DNA from: Hyphomonadaceae bacterium UBA1849 | GTDB taxonomy: Bacteria; Pseudomonadota; Alphaproteobacteria; Caulobacterales; Hyphomonadaceae | DNA: 64,000 nt | Reading direction: 5' to 3' | NCBI GenBank assembly: GCA_002338565.1 | Contig: DDIN01000006.1 | Span: forward strand, 62,001 to 126,000 | Notes under the pieces: model-generated | Database searches by the model: none | Told to the model about the DNA's origin: nothing | The model's input: only the letters and a program-made list of their open reading frames with translations | Part shown: in pieces, positions 36,618-46,431 of the stretch | How positions within the stretch are numbered: the first letter of the stretch is position 1 | Layout: every line of letters begins with the position of its first letter | Made by a program: the position numbers and the translations under genes

Positions 36618-38288
36618 TTATTCCCGCAGGATCGAAACATCGATCAGCGGACGTTTTCCGAGCTCACGCTCGCCTACCTTGCGCAGCGCGCGGATAAGTG
36701 AACGCTCGACCGTTTCATCGTCAAGCCTCGCCTTGCGCTTGAGACCATCTATCGCATTTTCAGCAGCCTCATCGAACGCATCAATCGTTTCGTCGAGCGT
36801 TCGGCCATCTGGCTCTGAATAGCCCCGCACAAACACTTCTGGACCATCGATGATTTCCGCGTTGTCATCAAAACAGATGGCAACGGTAACATGGCCTGCG
36901 AATGAAAGCCGGCGTCGCTCTTGGATACCCTGAGCATTTTCTGGGATCAGACGATTGCCGTCTAGGAGCAGACGACCAGTCGGCACCTCATCAACGATCT
37001 TTGCGCGCCCTGGTGCGAGTCGAATGACGTCACCATTCTTCGGCGTAACCGCCTCAGACACCTGTAGAGACTTCGCGTAATTGGCATGTTCGAGGATGTG
37101 ACGACGCTCGCCGTGGACAGGCACGGAGATGCGAGGACGGACCCATGAATACATCCGGCGCAATTCGTCACGGCACGGGTGCCCTGAAACGTGAATGTGC
37201 CGCATACGGTCTGTAATGAGCTTCACGCCCTTTTCCGCAAGTGCGTTCTGCAGGTCAAAGATCCCGCGCTCATTACCCGGAATGACACGGGACGAGAAGA
37301 TTACCGTATCGCCCTTATTCAGAGTGACATGGGGATGGTTGCCTTGCGCGATTCGGGAAAGCGCAGCGCGAGGCTCACCTTGAGATCCAGTGCAGAGGTA
37401 AAGAATGGCTTCAGGCGGCAGATAGCCAGCTTCTTTCTCATCAACGAACTCGGCACAATCTGCCAGCATACCAACCGCTTTCGCGGCTGCCGTAATGCGA
37501 TGCATAGATCTGCCGACGAGGCAGACATGGCGTCCATTCGCTTCGGCAGCGCGAACAATACTCTCAACCCGCGCAACGTTGGATGCAAATGCCGTAACGG
37601 CCACCCTGCCCGTCTGTTCTCCAATCAGGTCGACCAGTTCATCGCGGCAACTGCCTTCTGATCCAGCTTCACCTTCCTCGAACACATTGGTCGAGTCACA
37701 AACCATGGCGAGAACGCCGTCATCGCCCATTTTCTCAAGGACAGTCGAATCAAACGGTGCCCCAATTTGCGGATCTGGGTCGATCTTCCAATCACCCGTA
37801 TGAAGAATAGTGCCCGCGGGCGTTTTGATCGCGAGACCGTTCGGTTCTGGAATTGAGTGCGTTAGCGTGACGTACTCCACCTCAAACGGACCGGCTTTCA
37901 CCTTGCCGCCGAGCGGAACAACGTTGAGCTTTGCTTTGTCGATTACGCCTGCATCATTGAGCTTGTGTCGGATCAGTTCCGCCGTAAACGGCGTCGCGTA
38001 CATCGGCTTCTGGAAGCGGCGCCAGAGATGCCCGACCGCACCAATATGATCCTCATGCGCGTGCGTAAGGAAAATCGCTTCAATATTATCGCGCTGCTCT
38101 TCAATGAAGCCTGGGTCCGGAATAATGACATCAACACCGGGCGTTCTGAGGTCACCAAAGGACACACCCATATCAACAATAATCCAGCGCCGGTCATGCA
38201 TCGGACCATAAGCGTAGGCGTTGAGGTTCATTCCAATTTCGTTGCAACCGCCAAGCGGCAGGAACAAGAGTTCTGCTTTTTCTGTCAT
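36618..38288 (-). CDS. rnj: Ribonuclease J
   Basis: Metallo-beta-lactamase/beta-CASP nuclease with 5'-3' exo- and endonuclease activity in rRNA maturation and mRNA decay. The zinc motif HAHEDH spans residues 76-81 (LTHAHEDHIGAVGH), with further ligands near HTGDWKID and HVSGHPCRDEL. It has 556 residues and includes a C-terminal domain. RNase J coexists with RNase E in many alphaproteobacteria. It is 24 bases upstream of mce and 5 bases after coaX. Confidence 0.95.
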   Translation of the reverse strand: MTEKAELLFLPLGGCNEIGMNLNAYAYGPMHDRRWIIVDMGVSFGDLRTPGVDVIIPDPGFIEEQRDNIEAIFLTHAHEDHIGAVGHLWRRFQKPMYATPFTAELIRHKLNDAGVIDKAKLNVVPLGGKVKAGPFEVEYVTLTHSIPEPNGLAIKTPAGTILHTGDWKIDPDPQIGAPFDSTVLEKMGDDGVLAMVCDSTNVFEEGEAGSEGSCRDELVDLIGEQTGRVAVTAFASNVARVESIVRAAEANGRHVCLVGRSMHRITAAAKAVGMLADCAEFVDEKEAGYLPPEAILYLCTGSQGEPRAALSRIAQGNHPHVTLNKGDTVIFSSRVIPGNERGIFDLQNALAEKGVKLITDRMRHIHVSGHPCRDELRRMYSWVRPRISVPVHGERRHILEHANYAKSLQVSEAVTPKNGDVIRLAPGRAKIVDEVPTGRLLLDGNRLIPENAQGIQERRRLSFAGHVTVAICFDDNAEIIDGPEVFVRGYSEPDGRTLDETIDAFDEAAENAIDGLKRKARLDDETVERSLIRALRKVGERELGKRPLIDVSILRE

Positions 38289-38293
38289 ATGTT

Positions 38294-39064
38294 CTATTTT
38301 TTATTCCGGCGGTAAATCTCAAGTAGGCCACGGATTGTGACATCAGGATCGTAGATATCGATCTCTTCGCTCTCACCTTCAAATAGTGATGCAACACCGC
38401 CTGTTCCAATCACCGTCATCGGTTCTGTGTACTCTGCCTTAATCCTACGGATAAGACCATCAATCAGATCAAGATAGCCGAGGAAGATACCAGACTGCAT
38501 TGCAGATACAGTGTCTTGTCCGATCACCTGGGGTGGTCTTTGAATTGCGATACGTGGCAGACTGGCAGCCGCGTCATGAAGTGCACGCATGGAAAGGTTT
38601 ATGCCGGGAGAAATGATACCTCCTTCAAAACCACCATCAGCGCCGACAATGTCAAACGTCGTCGCCGTACCGCTATCCACTACGATCAGAGCACCTTCAT
38701 GTTGCGCATGTGCGCCAACGGCGTTCACCAGACGGTCGGCCCCCACTTGCTCTGGTCTGGAGATCCGGATTGGTACGCCTAGCTCAACCGAAGATTCGCC
38801 AATAAACATTGGTTCGATATCCAGGTAGCGGCGCGCCAGATTACGAAAATTGAAGCGAGCTTGCGGAACTACCGACGAAATAATGCAGGCATCTAAATCG
38901 CCAAAAGGAATACCATCCATCCGGCAGAGTTGCGTCAGCCATACCGCATAGTCGTCAGCTGTCTTTGTGCTATCAGTTGCGCTACGCCACTGTGCAACCC
39001 ACGACTCGCCGTCATGGAGCCCGAAAACTGTGTTCGTGTTGCCGACATCGATCGCCAGAAGCAT
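38294..39064 (-). CDS. coaX: Type III pantothenate kinase
   Basis: First enzyme of coenzyme A synthesis, of the ASKHA-fold type III class. The phosphate motif is MLLAIDVGNTNTVFGL. It also has PEQVGADRLVNAVGA and the ALIVVDSGTATTFDIVG motif, and ends with a GTGGVASL element. It has 256 residues. This class is not inhibited by CoA, as known from the family. It is 3 bases after birA in the birA-coaX-rnj order. Confidence 0.96.
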   Translation of the reverse strand: MLLAIDVGNTNTVFGLHDGESWVAQWRSATDSTKTADDYAVWLTQLCRMDGIPFGDLDACIISSVVPQARFNFRNLARRYLDIEPMFIGESSVELGVPIRISRPEQVGADRLVNAVGAHAQHEGALIVVDSGTATTFDIVGADGGFEGGIISPGINLSMRALHDAAASLPRIAIQRPPQVIGQDTVSAMQSGIFLGYLDLIDGLIRRIKAEYTEPMTVIGTGGVASLFEGESEEIDIYDPDVTIRGLLEIYRRNKK

Positions 39065-39067
39065 GGC

Positions 39068-39835
39068 TCAGCGTTCCTTCACAAGCTCAACATCACCGGC
39101 CGTGATCGTGACGACCTCACCGGTTGAGGTGTTCAGACACATATGACCGTGCTCGTCCAGCCCGTGAAACTCACCTTCAATGGTTTGATCGCCGAGTTTT
39201 GAGCGACAAATTGCACCAATCTGGTCTGTCGCCTTCATCCAGTCGTCAATTACCGAAGACATGCCGAACTGGGAAAACTGCGTAAGGCGTTTGCGTAAAC
39301 ATCCATCAAGCACCACAAGAGCAGTTTCAGGAGGTACAGCAAGATCAGGTAAAACCTCTGTCAGACTTACGGTCGCATAGTCAGGAATATCCGGCGCAAA
39401 GGCGAGGTTTATCCCGATACCTATAGACAGCCAGAATTGTTTAGTCTGTGACGATCGTCCGCTTTCGAGCAGTATTCCACTGAGCTTCGCACCGTCGATG
39501 CGCACGTCATTGGGCCATTTAAGTCCCGGAATGAGCCGTCCCTGACTGAGCTCGATGACCATATCCCTGACGGCCAGCCCAATGCTCAGTGAAACGCCAG
39601 CGACTGCTGGAGAGAAGCCGTCAATCGGGATAAGAGCAGTCGTGTAAAGATTTCCGGTTTCGGATATCCACTTGCGCCCAAGGCGCCCGCGCCCAGCCGT
39701 TTGCGCTTTTGCCGCGAACCAGACAGGTTCCTGAACGCCGTCGACAGCACGTCGCCCGGCAAGAGCAGATGTGCTGTCGATTTCACCGTACCATTCAACT
39801 GGCCAGGCATTTGCCAGAGCGTTCAGCTGAAACAC
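39068..39835 (-). CDS. birA: Biotin--[acetyl-CoA-carboxylase] ligase
   Basis: Attaches biotin to the biotin carboxyl carrier protein. The 255-residue form has only the catalytic and C-terminal domains, with no N-terminal DNA-binding helix-turn-helix, so it should not act as a repressor. Key motifs are STSALAGR, AGRGRLGRKWIS and KWPNDVRIDGAKLSGIL. It is 6 bases after nuoN. Confidence 0.95.
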   Translation of the reverse strand: MFQLNALANAWPVEWYGEIDSTSALAGRRAVDGVQEPVWFAAKAQTAGRGRLGRKWISETGNLYTTALIPIDGFSPAVAGVSLSIGLAVRDMVIELSQGRLIPGLKWPNDVRIDGAKLSGILLESGRSSQTKQFWLSIGIGINLAFAPDIPDYATVSLTEVLPDLAVPPETALVVLDGCLRKRLTQFSQFGMSSVIDDWMKATDQIGAICRSKLGDQTIEGEFHGLDEHGHMCLNTSTGEVVTITAGDVELVKER

Positions 39836-39841
39836 TGGCGC

Positions 39842-41260
39842 TTAACCGAGCGAGAAGCTGCCACCGGCAAGTGACATCATCCAACCGATAACTACGGTGA
39901 AAACCGGGAAAGCAAGGATAGTGGCTGCACTGACCGTGATGCCGACAGTGCCGGACATGTTTTCAAACGGTGCAAGCTTGTCGCCGCCCCACATGATCAT
40001 GATGATGCGGAGATAGTAGCCGAGCGAAACGACTGACGCGATCACGCCGATAATCACGATTGGCCATAGACCCGCTTCAACACCAGCCTGGAACACAACC
40101 AGCTTACCGAAGAAGCCGCCCAGTGGAGGAATACCAGCCACAGAGAACACAAGAGCTGTCATACAGACTGCGAGCCAAGGCATTGTGGAAGAAAGGCCTG
40201 AAAGCTCGGAGATGTCTTCGACCATGCCACCACGACGGCGCATCGACAGAAGCACACCAAAGATGCCCAACTGCGACAGCGCATAAATCACCATATAGAC
40301 GAGCAGAGCTGGTCCGCCGATTTCTTCACCTGCGGCGAGCGCAATAAGCGCATAGCCCATATTGCCGATGGAAGAGTAAGCAAACAGGCGTTTCAGATTT
40401 GTCTGGCGCAGCGCACCAAAAGCACCGATCAGCATGGATGCACCAGCGATAATCAGGATGACATCCTGCCACTGGTCAATTGCGTTTCCGAAGGCCTCGA
40501 ACAGGATGGTCGCAAAGACAACCATAGACGCAAGCTTTGGCGCTGACGCGAAGAAAGCGACAACCGGTGTCGGCGCACCTTCATATACATCCGGCGTCCA
40601 GACGTGCAGTGGCGCCGCAGATACTTTGAACGCAAGACCCGTAATCAACAGTACGAGCCCGAACACGAGACCAATACCGAACTCTGCTTGCGCGATAGCG
40701 TCATAGTTGGTCGAACCGGAGAAACCGTACACAAGCGAAGCGCCATAGAGGATCAGACCGGATGCGAGCGCACCAAGTACAAAATACTTCAGACCCGCTT
40801 CAGAAGACCGCTGGCTGTCCCGGTTGAACGCTGCAAGCACATAAGATGATAGGCTGAGCGTCTCAATGCCGAGATAAAGCGTCATCAGATCGTTTGCAGA
40901 GAGCGTGATGCCCATACCGAGCGACGCGAAGATCACCAGAAGCGCGTACTCATAACGGATAAGGCGCTCTTTCACGAGATACGGTTCCGCGATCAGAAGA
41001 GCCACACCCGCGCAGAAGTAACAAACCGCTTTAGCCAGGTTCGTGAAACGGTCTGTTTCCCAAAGACCGTTGAATGCAACGCCGCCTTCAATATTGAAGA
41101 GCGAGAGTGCACTAGCGCCAAGAAGGATCAGCGCGCCGGCCTTGATAGAAACCGTTGCAAAACGTTCGCGAAGAACCGCGCCAAGAACAACCGCGACCAG
41201 ACCCGCAAATGCGAGGTAGAGCTCGGGCGTAGCTGCTGCGAAGATTTCGTCCCAGTTCAT
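39842..41260 (-). CDS. nuoN: NADH-quinone oxidoreductase subunit N
   Basis: Proton-pumping, antiporter-like membrane subunit of complex I, 472 residues with about 14 hydrophobic segments. The Proton_antipo_M region contains FKVSAAPLHVWTPDVYEGAPTPVVAFFA and the lysine-containing LKRLFAYSSIGNMGYAL. It is the last nuo gene, 6 bases after nuoM, and leads directly into birA. Confidence 0.97.
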   Translation of the reverse strand: MNWDEIFAAATPELYLAFAGLVAVVLGAVLRERFATVSIKAGALILLGASALSLFNIEGGVAFNGLWETDRFTNLAKAVCYFCAGVALLIAEPYLVKERLIRYEYALLVIFASLGMGITLSANDLMTLYLGIETLSLSSYVLAAFNRDSQRSSEAGLKYFVLGALASGLILYGASLVYGFSGSTNYDAIAQAEFGIGLVFGLVLLITGLAFKVSAAPLHVWTPDVYEGAPTPVVAFFASAPKLASMVVFATILFEAFGNAIDQWQDVILIIAGASMLIGAFGALRQTNLKRLFAYSSIGNMGYALIALAAGEEIGGPALLVYMVIYALSQLGIFGVLLSMRRRGGMVEDISELSGLSSTMPWLAVCMTALVFSVAGIPPLGGFFGKLVVFQAGVEAGLWPIVIIGVIASVVSLGYYLRIIMIMWGGDKLAPFENMSGTVGITVSAATILAFPVFTVVIGWMMSLAGGSFSLG

Positions 41261-41266
41261 GGTCTG

Positions 41267-42826
41267 TTATCCAATCAATCCAGATACGGCAGCCATGATA
41301 GGCGCCACGCTGAGTTCAGTGATGTCAAAAATAATCGCAGGGAATACACCGAGTACGATCGTAGCGATGATGAGCGGTGCGAACACAATTGCTTCTGTGC
41401 GGTTGATGTCCTTGATGCCTTCGAGCTTCTCGTTCGTCATCACGCCGAACACCGTCTGACGATACAGCGTGAGCATATAAACGGCAGAGAAGATCACACC
41501 GAGCGCAGCACCTGTGGCGGCCCATGTGGAAGCCTGAAAGCTACCAGCCATCGTAAGGATTTCACCGACAAAACCACTTGTGCCTGGCAGGCCTACATTC
41601 GCCATCGTAAAGAGCATGAAGATCGCTGCGTAGACCGGCATCTTGGTGACGAGGCCACCATAAAATTTGATCTCACGCGTGTGCATGCGGTCATAAATGA
41701 CACCGACGATCAGGAACAGCGCGCCTGAAATCACGCCATGCGAAATCATTTGGAAGATAGCGCCCTGAATACCGATTTCAGTGAACGAGAAAATACCCAG
41801 CGTCACAAAGCCCATGTGAGCGACAGACGAATAAGCAATCAACTTCTTCATATCCGTCTGACGGAACGCGACCAGCGACGCATAGACGATCGCGATAACG
41901 CTCATCGCAAACACCATAGGCTGGAAATAGACGCTGGCTTCAGGGAACATAGGCAATGAGAAGCGCAGGAAGCCGTAGCCGCCCATCTTCAGCAGAACAC
42001 CCGCCAGAATAACAGAACCCGCGGTCGGCGCTTGCACGTGCGCGTCCGGAAGCCAGGTATGCACAGGCCACATTGGAAGTTTAACAGCAAACGACGCAAA
42101 GAATGCGAGCCACAGAAGATGTTGGACCCCAAACTTTCCGTCTTCGACAGAAAAGATCTGCGGAATAACTGTCTGCAATTCGACGATATCTGACGTGCCC
42201 GCTTGCAGGTACATAGCGATAACCGCGAGCAGCATGAAGAGAGAGCCGAGCAGCGTGTAGAGAAAGAACTTGAAAGATGCGTAGACACGCTCTGCGCCGC
42301 CCCAAATGCCAATGATAATGAACATCGGGATCAGGCCAGCCTCGAAGAAGACGTAGAACAACATCAGATCGAGCGAACAGAACACACCAAGCATCAGCGT
42401 TTCAAGGAACAGGAACGCAGCGACGTACTCGGTCACGCGGTGCTTTACACTACCCCAGCTAGCCAGGAAGCACAGCGGCGTCAGGAAGGTCGTCAAAAGC
42501 ACCAGCAGAATGGACATGCCGTCGACGCCCATCTTGTAGCGAATACCGCCGACAACTTCACCCGCCTCATTCAGCGTGCCGCCGAACCAGGAATGATCTT
42601 CAACAAGCTGGAAGCCCTCAACGCCCGGCTGGAAGTAAGCCAGTGCAATAATCGAAAGAACAAACGTCGCAGAGCTGACAAACAGACCGACGAGGAAAGC
42701 TACACGAGACTCTTCTTCAACTGACGTCGCATTAGACGCCGTGACTTTCCGAACCCACAGGAGCAGAAGCGCCCCGAGAGCCGGTGCAAAAATCATGAAG
42801 GAAAGGAGCGCAAAGTCGCCCATCAA
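41267..42826 (-). CDS. nuoM: NADH-quinone oxidoreductase subunit M
   Basis: Proton-pumping membrane subunit of complex I, 519 residues, about 14 helices. It carries the proton-channel glutamate region FFEAGLIPMFIIIGIWGG and the antiporter motif VKLPMWPVHTWLPDAHVQAPTAGSVILAG, plus MKKLIAYSSVAHMGFVTLG. Its start overlaps the nuoL stop by 4 bases. Confidence 0.97.
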   Translation of the reverse strand: MMGDFALLSFMIFAPALGALLLLWVRKVTASNATSVEEESRVAFLVGLFVSSATFVLSIIALAYFQPGVEGFQLVEDHSWFGGTLNEAGEVVGGIRYKMGVDGMSILLVLLTTFLTPLCFLASWGSVKHRVTEYVAAFLFLETLMLGVFCSLDLMLFYVFFEAGLIPMFIIIGIWGGAERVYASFKFFLYTLLGSLFMLLAVIAMYLQAGTSDIVELQTVIPQIFSVEDGKFGVQHLLWLAFFASFAVKLPMWPVHTWLPDAHVQAPTAGSVILAGVLLKMGGYGFLRFSLPMFPEASVYFQPMVFAMSVIAIVYASLVAFRQTDMKKLIAYSSVAHMGFVTLGIFSFTEIGIQGAIFQMISHGVISGALFLIVGVIYDRMHTREIKFYGGLVTKMPVYAAIFMLFTMANVGLPGTSGFVGEILTMAGSFQASTWAATGAALGVIFSAVYMLTLYRQTVFGVMTNEKLEGIKDINRTEAIVFAPLIIATIVLGVFPAIIFDITELSVAPIMAAVSGLIG

Positions 42827-44949
42827 TTCGCTCCTGCTACGTTAATTAGAATGACTGCACCGAAGACCGCAGCGGCACCAAGAATGACGAAGGCATAGTG
42901 ATACAGATAGCCTGTATGCATCGCCGACAGACGGCTTGCGCCCCACTTTGCCAGACCACTCAGACCGTCCGGACCAAAGCCGTCGATAATTTTGCGGTCA
43001 CCGACCTTCCAGAAGAAGTCGCCCAGCACTTTCGTACCGCGCACGAATGTCGCCTGATAGATCTCGTCGAAATACCACTTGTTCGCGAACAGAGCGTGGA
43101 GAGGACCGCCAGTGTCTGCAATACGCTTACCGAGGCCACGGTTAAACAGATAAGTGAAGGTCGCGATCAGGAAGCCGAGGATCGTAACGACCAGAGGCGC
43201 CCAGAAGACCCAGCCCGGGTTAATGCCGCCATGAGCAACATCATACTTGTCATGCAGGACATGGTTTTCAGGGGCCGCATAGATCGCACCGCTCCAGAAC
43301 TCTTCGTAGTGGTGCCCCACGAACGCGTCATAGAAGAAGTAACCCGCAAACACGGCGCCGACACTCAGAAGAATTAGCGGAACCAACATGACCAGCGGAG
43401 ACTCATGAGGCTTACCGCCATGAGCGTGGTGGTCGTCTTCATGGCCATCATCAGCATGTGCATGCGCATCATCATGGTGATCTGATTCAGCCATCGGTCC
43501 GTGGAACGTCATGTAAATGAGGCGCCATGAGTAGAAGCTCGTGAGCAGTGCCGCAATGATACCGAACCAGAACGCGAGCTGCGCGAATGACACACCGGAG
43601 ATACCCGCCGCAAACGCCGTTTCAATGATGGCGTCTTTAGAGAAGAAACCTGCGAAACCGAATTTCGTGTGCGGAATGCCAAGACCGATAATCGCAATCG
43701 TACCGATCATCATCGCAGCGTACGTGACCTTCATATACTTGGCGACGCCACCCATACGGCGCATGTCCTGCTCGTGGTGCATACCGTGAATAACCGAACC
43801 GGCACCAAGGAAAAGCAGCGCTTTGAAGAAGGCGTGTGTGAAGAGGTGGAACATAGCCGCCTGGTATGCGCCGACACCTGCCGCAAAGAACATGTAGCCG
43901 AGCTGAGAACAGGTCGAAAATGCAATCACGCGCTTAATGTCGTTCTGCGCCATGCCGACCGTCGCAGCGTAAAGAGCTGTCACGGCACCAATCAGCGCGA
44001 TGAAACCGGAGGCATATGGTGCGTACTCATAGATCGGCGAGAGCAGACACACGAGGTACACACCCGCCGTCACCATGGTCGCAGCGTGAATGAGCGCTGA
44101 TACTGGTGTCGGGCCTTCCATCGCGTCTGGCAGCCAGACATGAAGGAAGAACTGAGCTGACTTACCCATCGCACCAATGAAGAGCAGCACACCGATAAGC
44201 TCCAGAACCGGAACACCATACCCAAGGAAGTCGATAGACGCGTCGCGTGGCGTGGCCGCTTCAGCGAAGCTCACAATAGGCGCAACGTGCTCGAAAGTGT
44301 TCTCTTTGATCGCTTCAAGCATCGGGTTGAGTTCAACGGTACCGAACACGAAGAACGCCGCCATGATGCCGAGCGCCAGACCGAAGTCACCAACACGGTT
44401 TGTAACGAACGCTTTGATAGACGCACTGTTCGCGCTGTCCTTGTGGAACCAGAAACCGATAAGCAGGTAAGACGCGAGGCCAACACCTTCCCAACCGAAG
44501 AATATCTGAATCAGGTTGTCGCCAGTCACAAGCATGAGCATCATGAACGTAAAGAGCGACAGATATGAGAAGAAACGCGCTTTATGCGGATCCTCAGACA
44601 TATAACCCCAGGAATAAAGGTGCACGAGACCGGAAACGCTCGTGATGACGGCCATCATAACGATGGACATAGCGTCGACACGGATTGCCCAATCGGCATG
44701 GAACTGACCAACGTCAATCCAGCGTGCAAGATGGATTATATGCTGGAAATGATGATGCGCGTCATGGTGCCCGCCAAAAGCGTAGGCAAAGAGCTGATAC
44801 AGCGACAGAATGCCGGCAGAGCCGACAGTAATCGTCGTTACGAGCATCGCAACACGGTCACCGATAAAGCGCTGGAACAGACCTGCTATGGCTGCCGCAA
44901 TGCCCGGTGCGAGCACGATGAATAAAATTAGGGGGTCAGGCAATGTCAT
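42823..44949 (-). CDS. nuoL: NADH-quinone oxidoreductase subunit L
   Basis: Distal proton-pumping subunit with the long lateral helix of complex I, 708 residues with about 16 hydrophobic segments. Motifs include FFGWEGVGLASYLLIGFWF, GKSAQFFLHVWLPDAMEGPTPVSALIHAATMVTAG and IKRVIAFSTCSQLGYMF. An insertion near residues 485-515 is unusually rich in histidine and aspartate (see findings). The start at 44949 (MTLPDPLILFIVLAPG) is chosen by family comparison; the upstream ATG at 45030 would run into nuoK. It follows nuoK by 7 bases. Confidence 0.97.
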   Translation of the reverse strand: MTLPDPLILFIVLAPGIAAAIAGLFQRFIGDRVAMLVTTITVGSAGILSLYQLFAYAFGGHHDAHHHFQHIIHLARWIDVGQFHADWAIRVDAMSIVMMAVITSVSGLVHLYSWGYMSEDPHKARFFSYLSLFTFMMLMLVTGDNLIQIFFGWEGVGLASYLLIGFWFHKDSANSASIKAFVTNRVGDFGLALGIMAAFFVFGTVELNPMLEAIKENTFEHVAPIVSFAEAATPRDASIDFLGYGVPVLELIGVLLFIGAMGKSAQFFLHVWLPDAMEGPTPVSALIHAATMVTAGVYLVCLLSPIYEYAPYASGFIALIGAVTALYAATVGMAQNDIKRVIAFSTCSQLGYMFFAAGVGAYQAAMFHLFTHAFFKALLFLGAGSVIHGMHHEQDMRRMGGVAKYMKVTYAAMMIGTIAIIGLGIPHTKFGFAGFFSKDAIIETAFAAGISGVSFAQLAFWFGIIAALLTSFYSWRLIYMTFHGPMAESDHHDDAHAHADDGHEDDHHAHGGKPHESPLVMLVPLILLSVGAVFAGYFFYDAFVGHHYEEFWSGAIYAAPENHVLHDKYDVAHGGINPGWVFWAPLVVTILGFLIATFTYLFNRGLGKRIADTGGPLHALFANKWYFDEIYQATFVRGTKVLGDFFWKVGDRKIIDGFGPDGLSGLAKWGASRLSAMHTGYLYHYAFVILGAAAVFGAVILINVAGAN

Positions 44950-44956
44950 CTGTTTA

Positions 44957-45265
44957 TCAGCCCCGCATGAGATTGACATCTTCCACAGCGATATCGCCGC
45001 GGTTTCTGAAATAAGTGACCAGTATCGCAAGGCCGACCGCGGCTTCAGCAGCCGCTACGGTCAGAACCAGCATTGCGAAAATCTGGCCTTTGATGTCGCC
45101 ATTGAACGCGCCGAAAGCGACGAGATTGATGTTCACCGACAGAAGCATAAGCTCCAGCGACATCAGAATGACGATGATGTTCTTCCGGTTTACGAAGATG
45201 CCAAAGACACCGATCGTAAACAGCGCTGCAGACAGCGACAGATAATGGGCGAGTGTCAGTTCCAT
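44957..45265 (-). CDS. nuoK: NADH-quinone oxidoreductase subunit K
   Basis: Three-helix membrane subunit of complex I, 102 residues. Conserved membrane glutamates lie in VILMSLELMLLSVNINLV and the AAAEAAVGLAILV segment. The start at 45265 (MELTLAHYLSLSAALF) fits the family; a longer frame reaches into nuoJ but is not supported. It lies one base downstream of nuoJ. Confidence 0.96.
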   Translation of the reverse strand: MELTLAHYLSLSAALFTIGVFGIFVNRKNIIVILMSLELMLLSVNINLVAFGAFNGDIKGQIFAMLVLTVAAAEAAVGLAILVTYFRNRGDIAVEDVNLMRG

Positions 45266-45266
45266 A

Positions 45267-45860
45267 TCAGATCCCCTGTCCCGGACGGACGTCCTTGAGT
45301 TCAACTGCATCCGCGCGCTTACGTCCCGTCTGGTCTTCGACAGACTGACGGCGCACGCCCGGACGGTGACGCAGTGTGAGTACGATCGCACCAATCATAG
45401 CGATAAGCAGGACGATGCCAGAGATCTGGAAGAGAAGCAGATAGTCTGTGTACATGACCTGACCGATCGCTTCGACGTTCGTTTCTGCGTTCGGGCTTGC
45501 ATCAAATGCTTCCGGACGGCTCGCGCCCATCGCGCTGGCGACGAGAGCGATCTCCGCAAAGAAGACTAAAGCAACCACGCCGCCAAACGGCGCGTAATTG
45601 AGGAAGCCCTGTTTCAATTCCACGAAATCGACATCGAGCATCATCACGACAAACAGGAACAGAACCGCGACGGCGCCTACGTAAACAACGATGAGCAGCA
45701 TAGCGAGGAATTCTGCACCGATCAGAACAAGAAGGCCCGACGATGTGAAGAAGGCCAGGATAAGGAAGAGTACAGAGTGTACCGGATTACGTGCCGCAAT
45801 CACACAGAAAGCGGCAATCAGTACAATCGCTGAAAGAATGCTGAATGCGATGACTTCCAT
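45267..45860 (-). CDS. nuoJ: NADH-quinone oxidoreductase subunit J
   Basis: Membrane subunit of complex I at the quinone-module junction, 197 residues, five helices. It begins with ARNPVHSVLFLILAFF and has the conserved GAEFLAMLLIVVYVGAVAVLFLFVVMML stretch (the pi-bulge helix involved in active-to-deactive transitions in homologues). A 71-base gap to nuoI, the largest inside the nuo genes, holds a small GGCG/CGCC hairpin but no clear promoter. Confidence 0.96.
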   Translation of the reverse strand: MEVIAFSILSAIVLIAAFCVIAARNPVHSVLFLILAFFTSSGLLVLIGAEFLAMLLIVVYVGAVAVLFLFVVMMLDVDFVELKQGFLNYAPFGGVVALVFFAEIALVASAMGASRPEAFDASPNAETNVEAIGQVMYTDYLLLFQISGIVLLIAMIGAIVLTLRHRPGVRRQSVEDQTGRKRADAVELKDVRPGQGI

Positions 45861-45931
45861 ATCAGCCCCCTAAGCCGATGGCGTTTCCGCCGTTAAACGC
45901 GTTACCCACAACAGGTCCTATCTTTTTGCCG

Positions 45932-46417
45932 TTATCGATACGGCGCATCGAGTTCGAGATTACGTGCAATCTCACGCTCCCAACGATCACCATTGGCGAG
46001 CAATTTATCTTTGTCGTAGAAGAGCTCTTCACGAGTTTCAGTCGCAAACTCGAAGTTCGGGCCTTCAACGATAGCATCTACCGGGCAAGCTTCCTGACAG
46101 AAGCCACAGTAGATGCATTTAGTCATATCAATGTCGTAGCGTGTCGTTCGACGTGAGCCGTCATCACGAGGCTCCGCCTCAATCGTAATTGCCTGCGCCG
46201 GACAAATCGCTTCACAAAGCTTACATGCGATGCAGCGTTCCTCGCCATTTGCGTAGCGACGCAGTGCGTGCTCGCCACGAAAGCGCGGAGACAGCGGGTT
46301 CTTCTCAAACGGGTAGTTGATTGTCGCTTTACGACGGAACAGGTACCGGAAACCAAGCCCCATCGCACCGATGAAGTCGAGAAGAAGGGCTCCCTTGAGG
46401 GCTTGTGCAATTCTCAT
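45932..46417 (-). CDS. nuoI: NADH-quinone oxidoreductase subunit I
   Basis: Peripheral-arm ferredoxin-like subunit carrying clusters N6a and N6b. Two 4Fe-4S motifs are visible: CIACKLCEAICP and CIYCGFCQEACP. The C-terminus is the usual WEREIARNLELDAPYR. It has 161 residues and lies 14 bases after nuoH. Confidence 0.97.
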   Translation of the reverse strand: MRIAQALKGALLLDFIGAMGLGFRYLFRRKATINYPFEKNPLSPRFRGEHALRRYANGEERCIACKLCEAICPAQAITIEAEPRDDGSRRTTRYDIDMTKCIYCGFCQEACPVDAIVEGPNFEFATETREELFYDKDKLLANGDRWEREIARNLELDAPYR

Positions 46418-46431
46418 CAGATCATCCCTTC

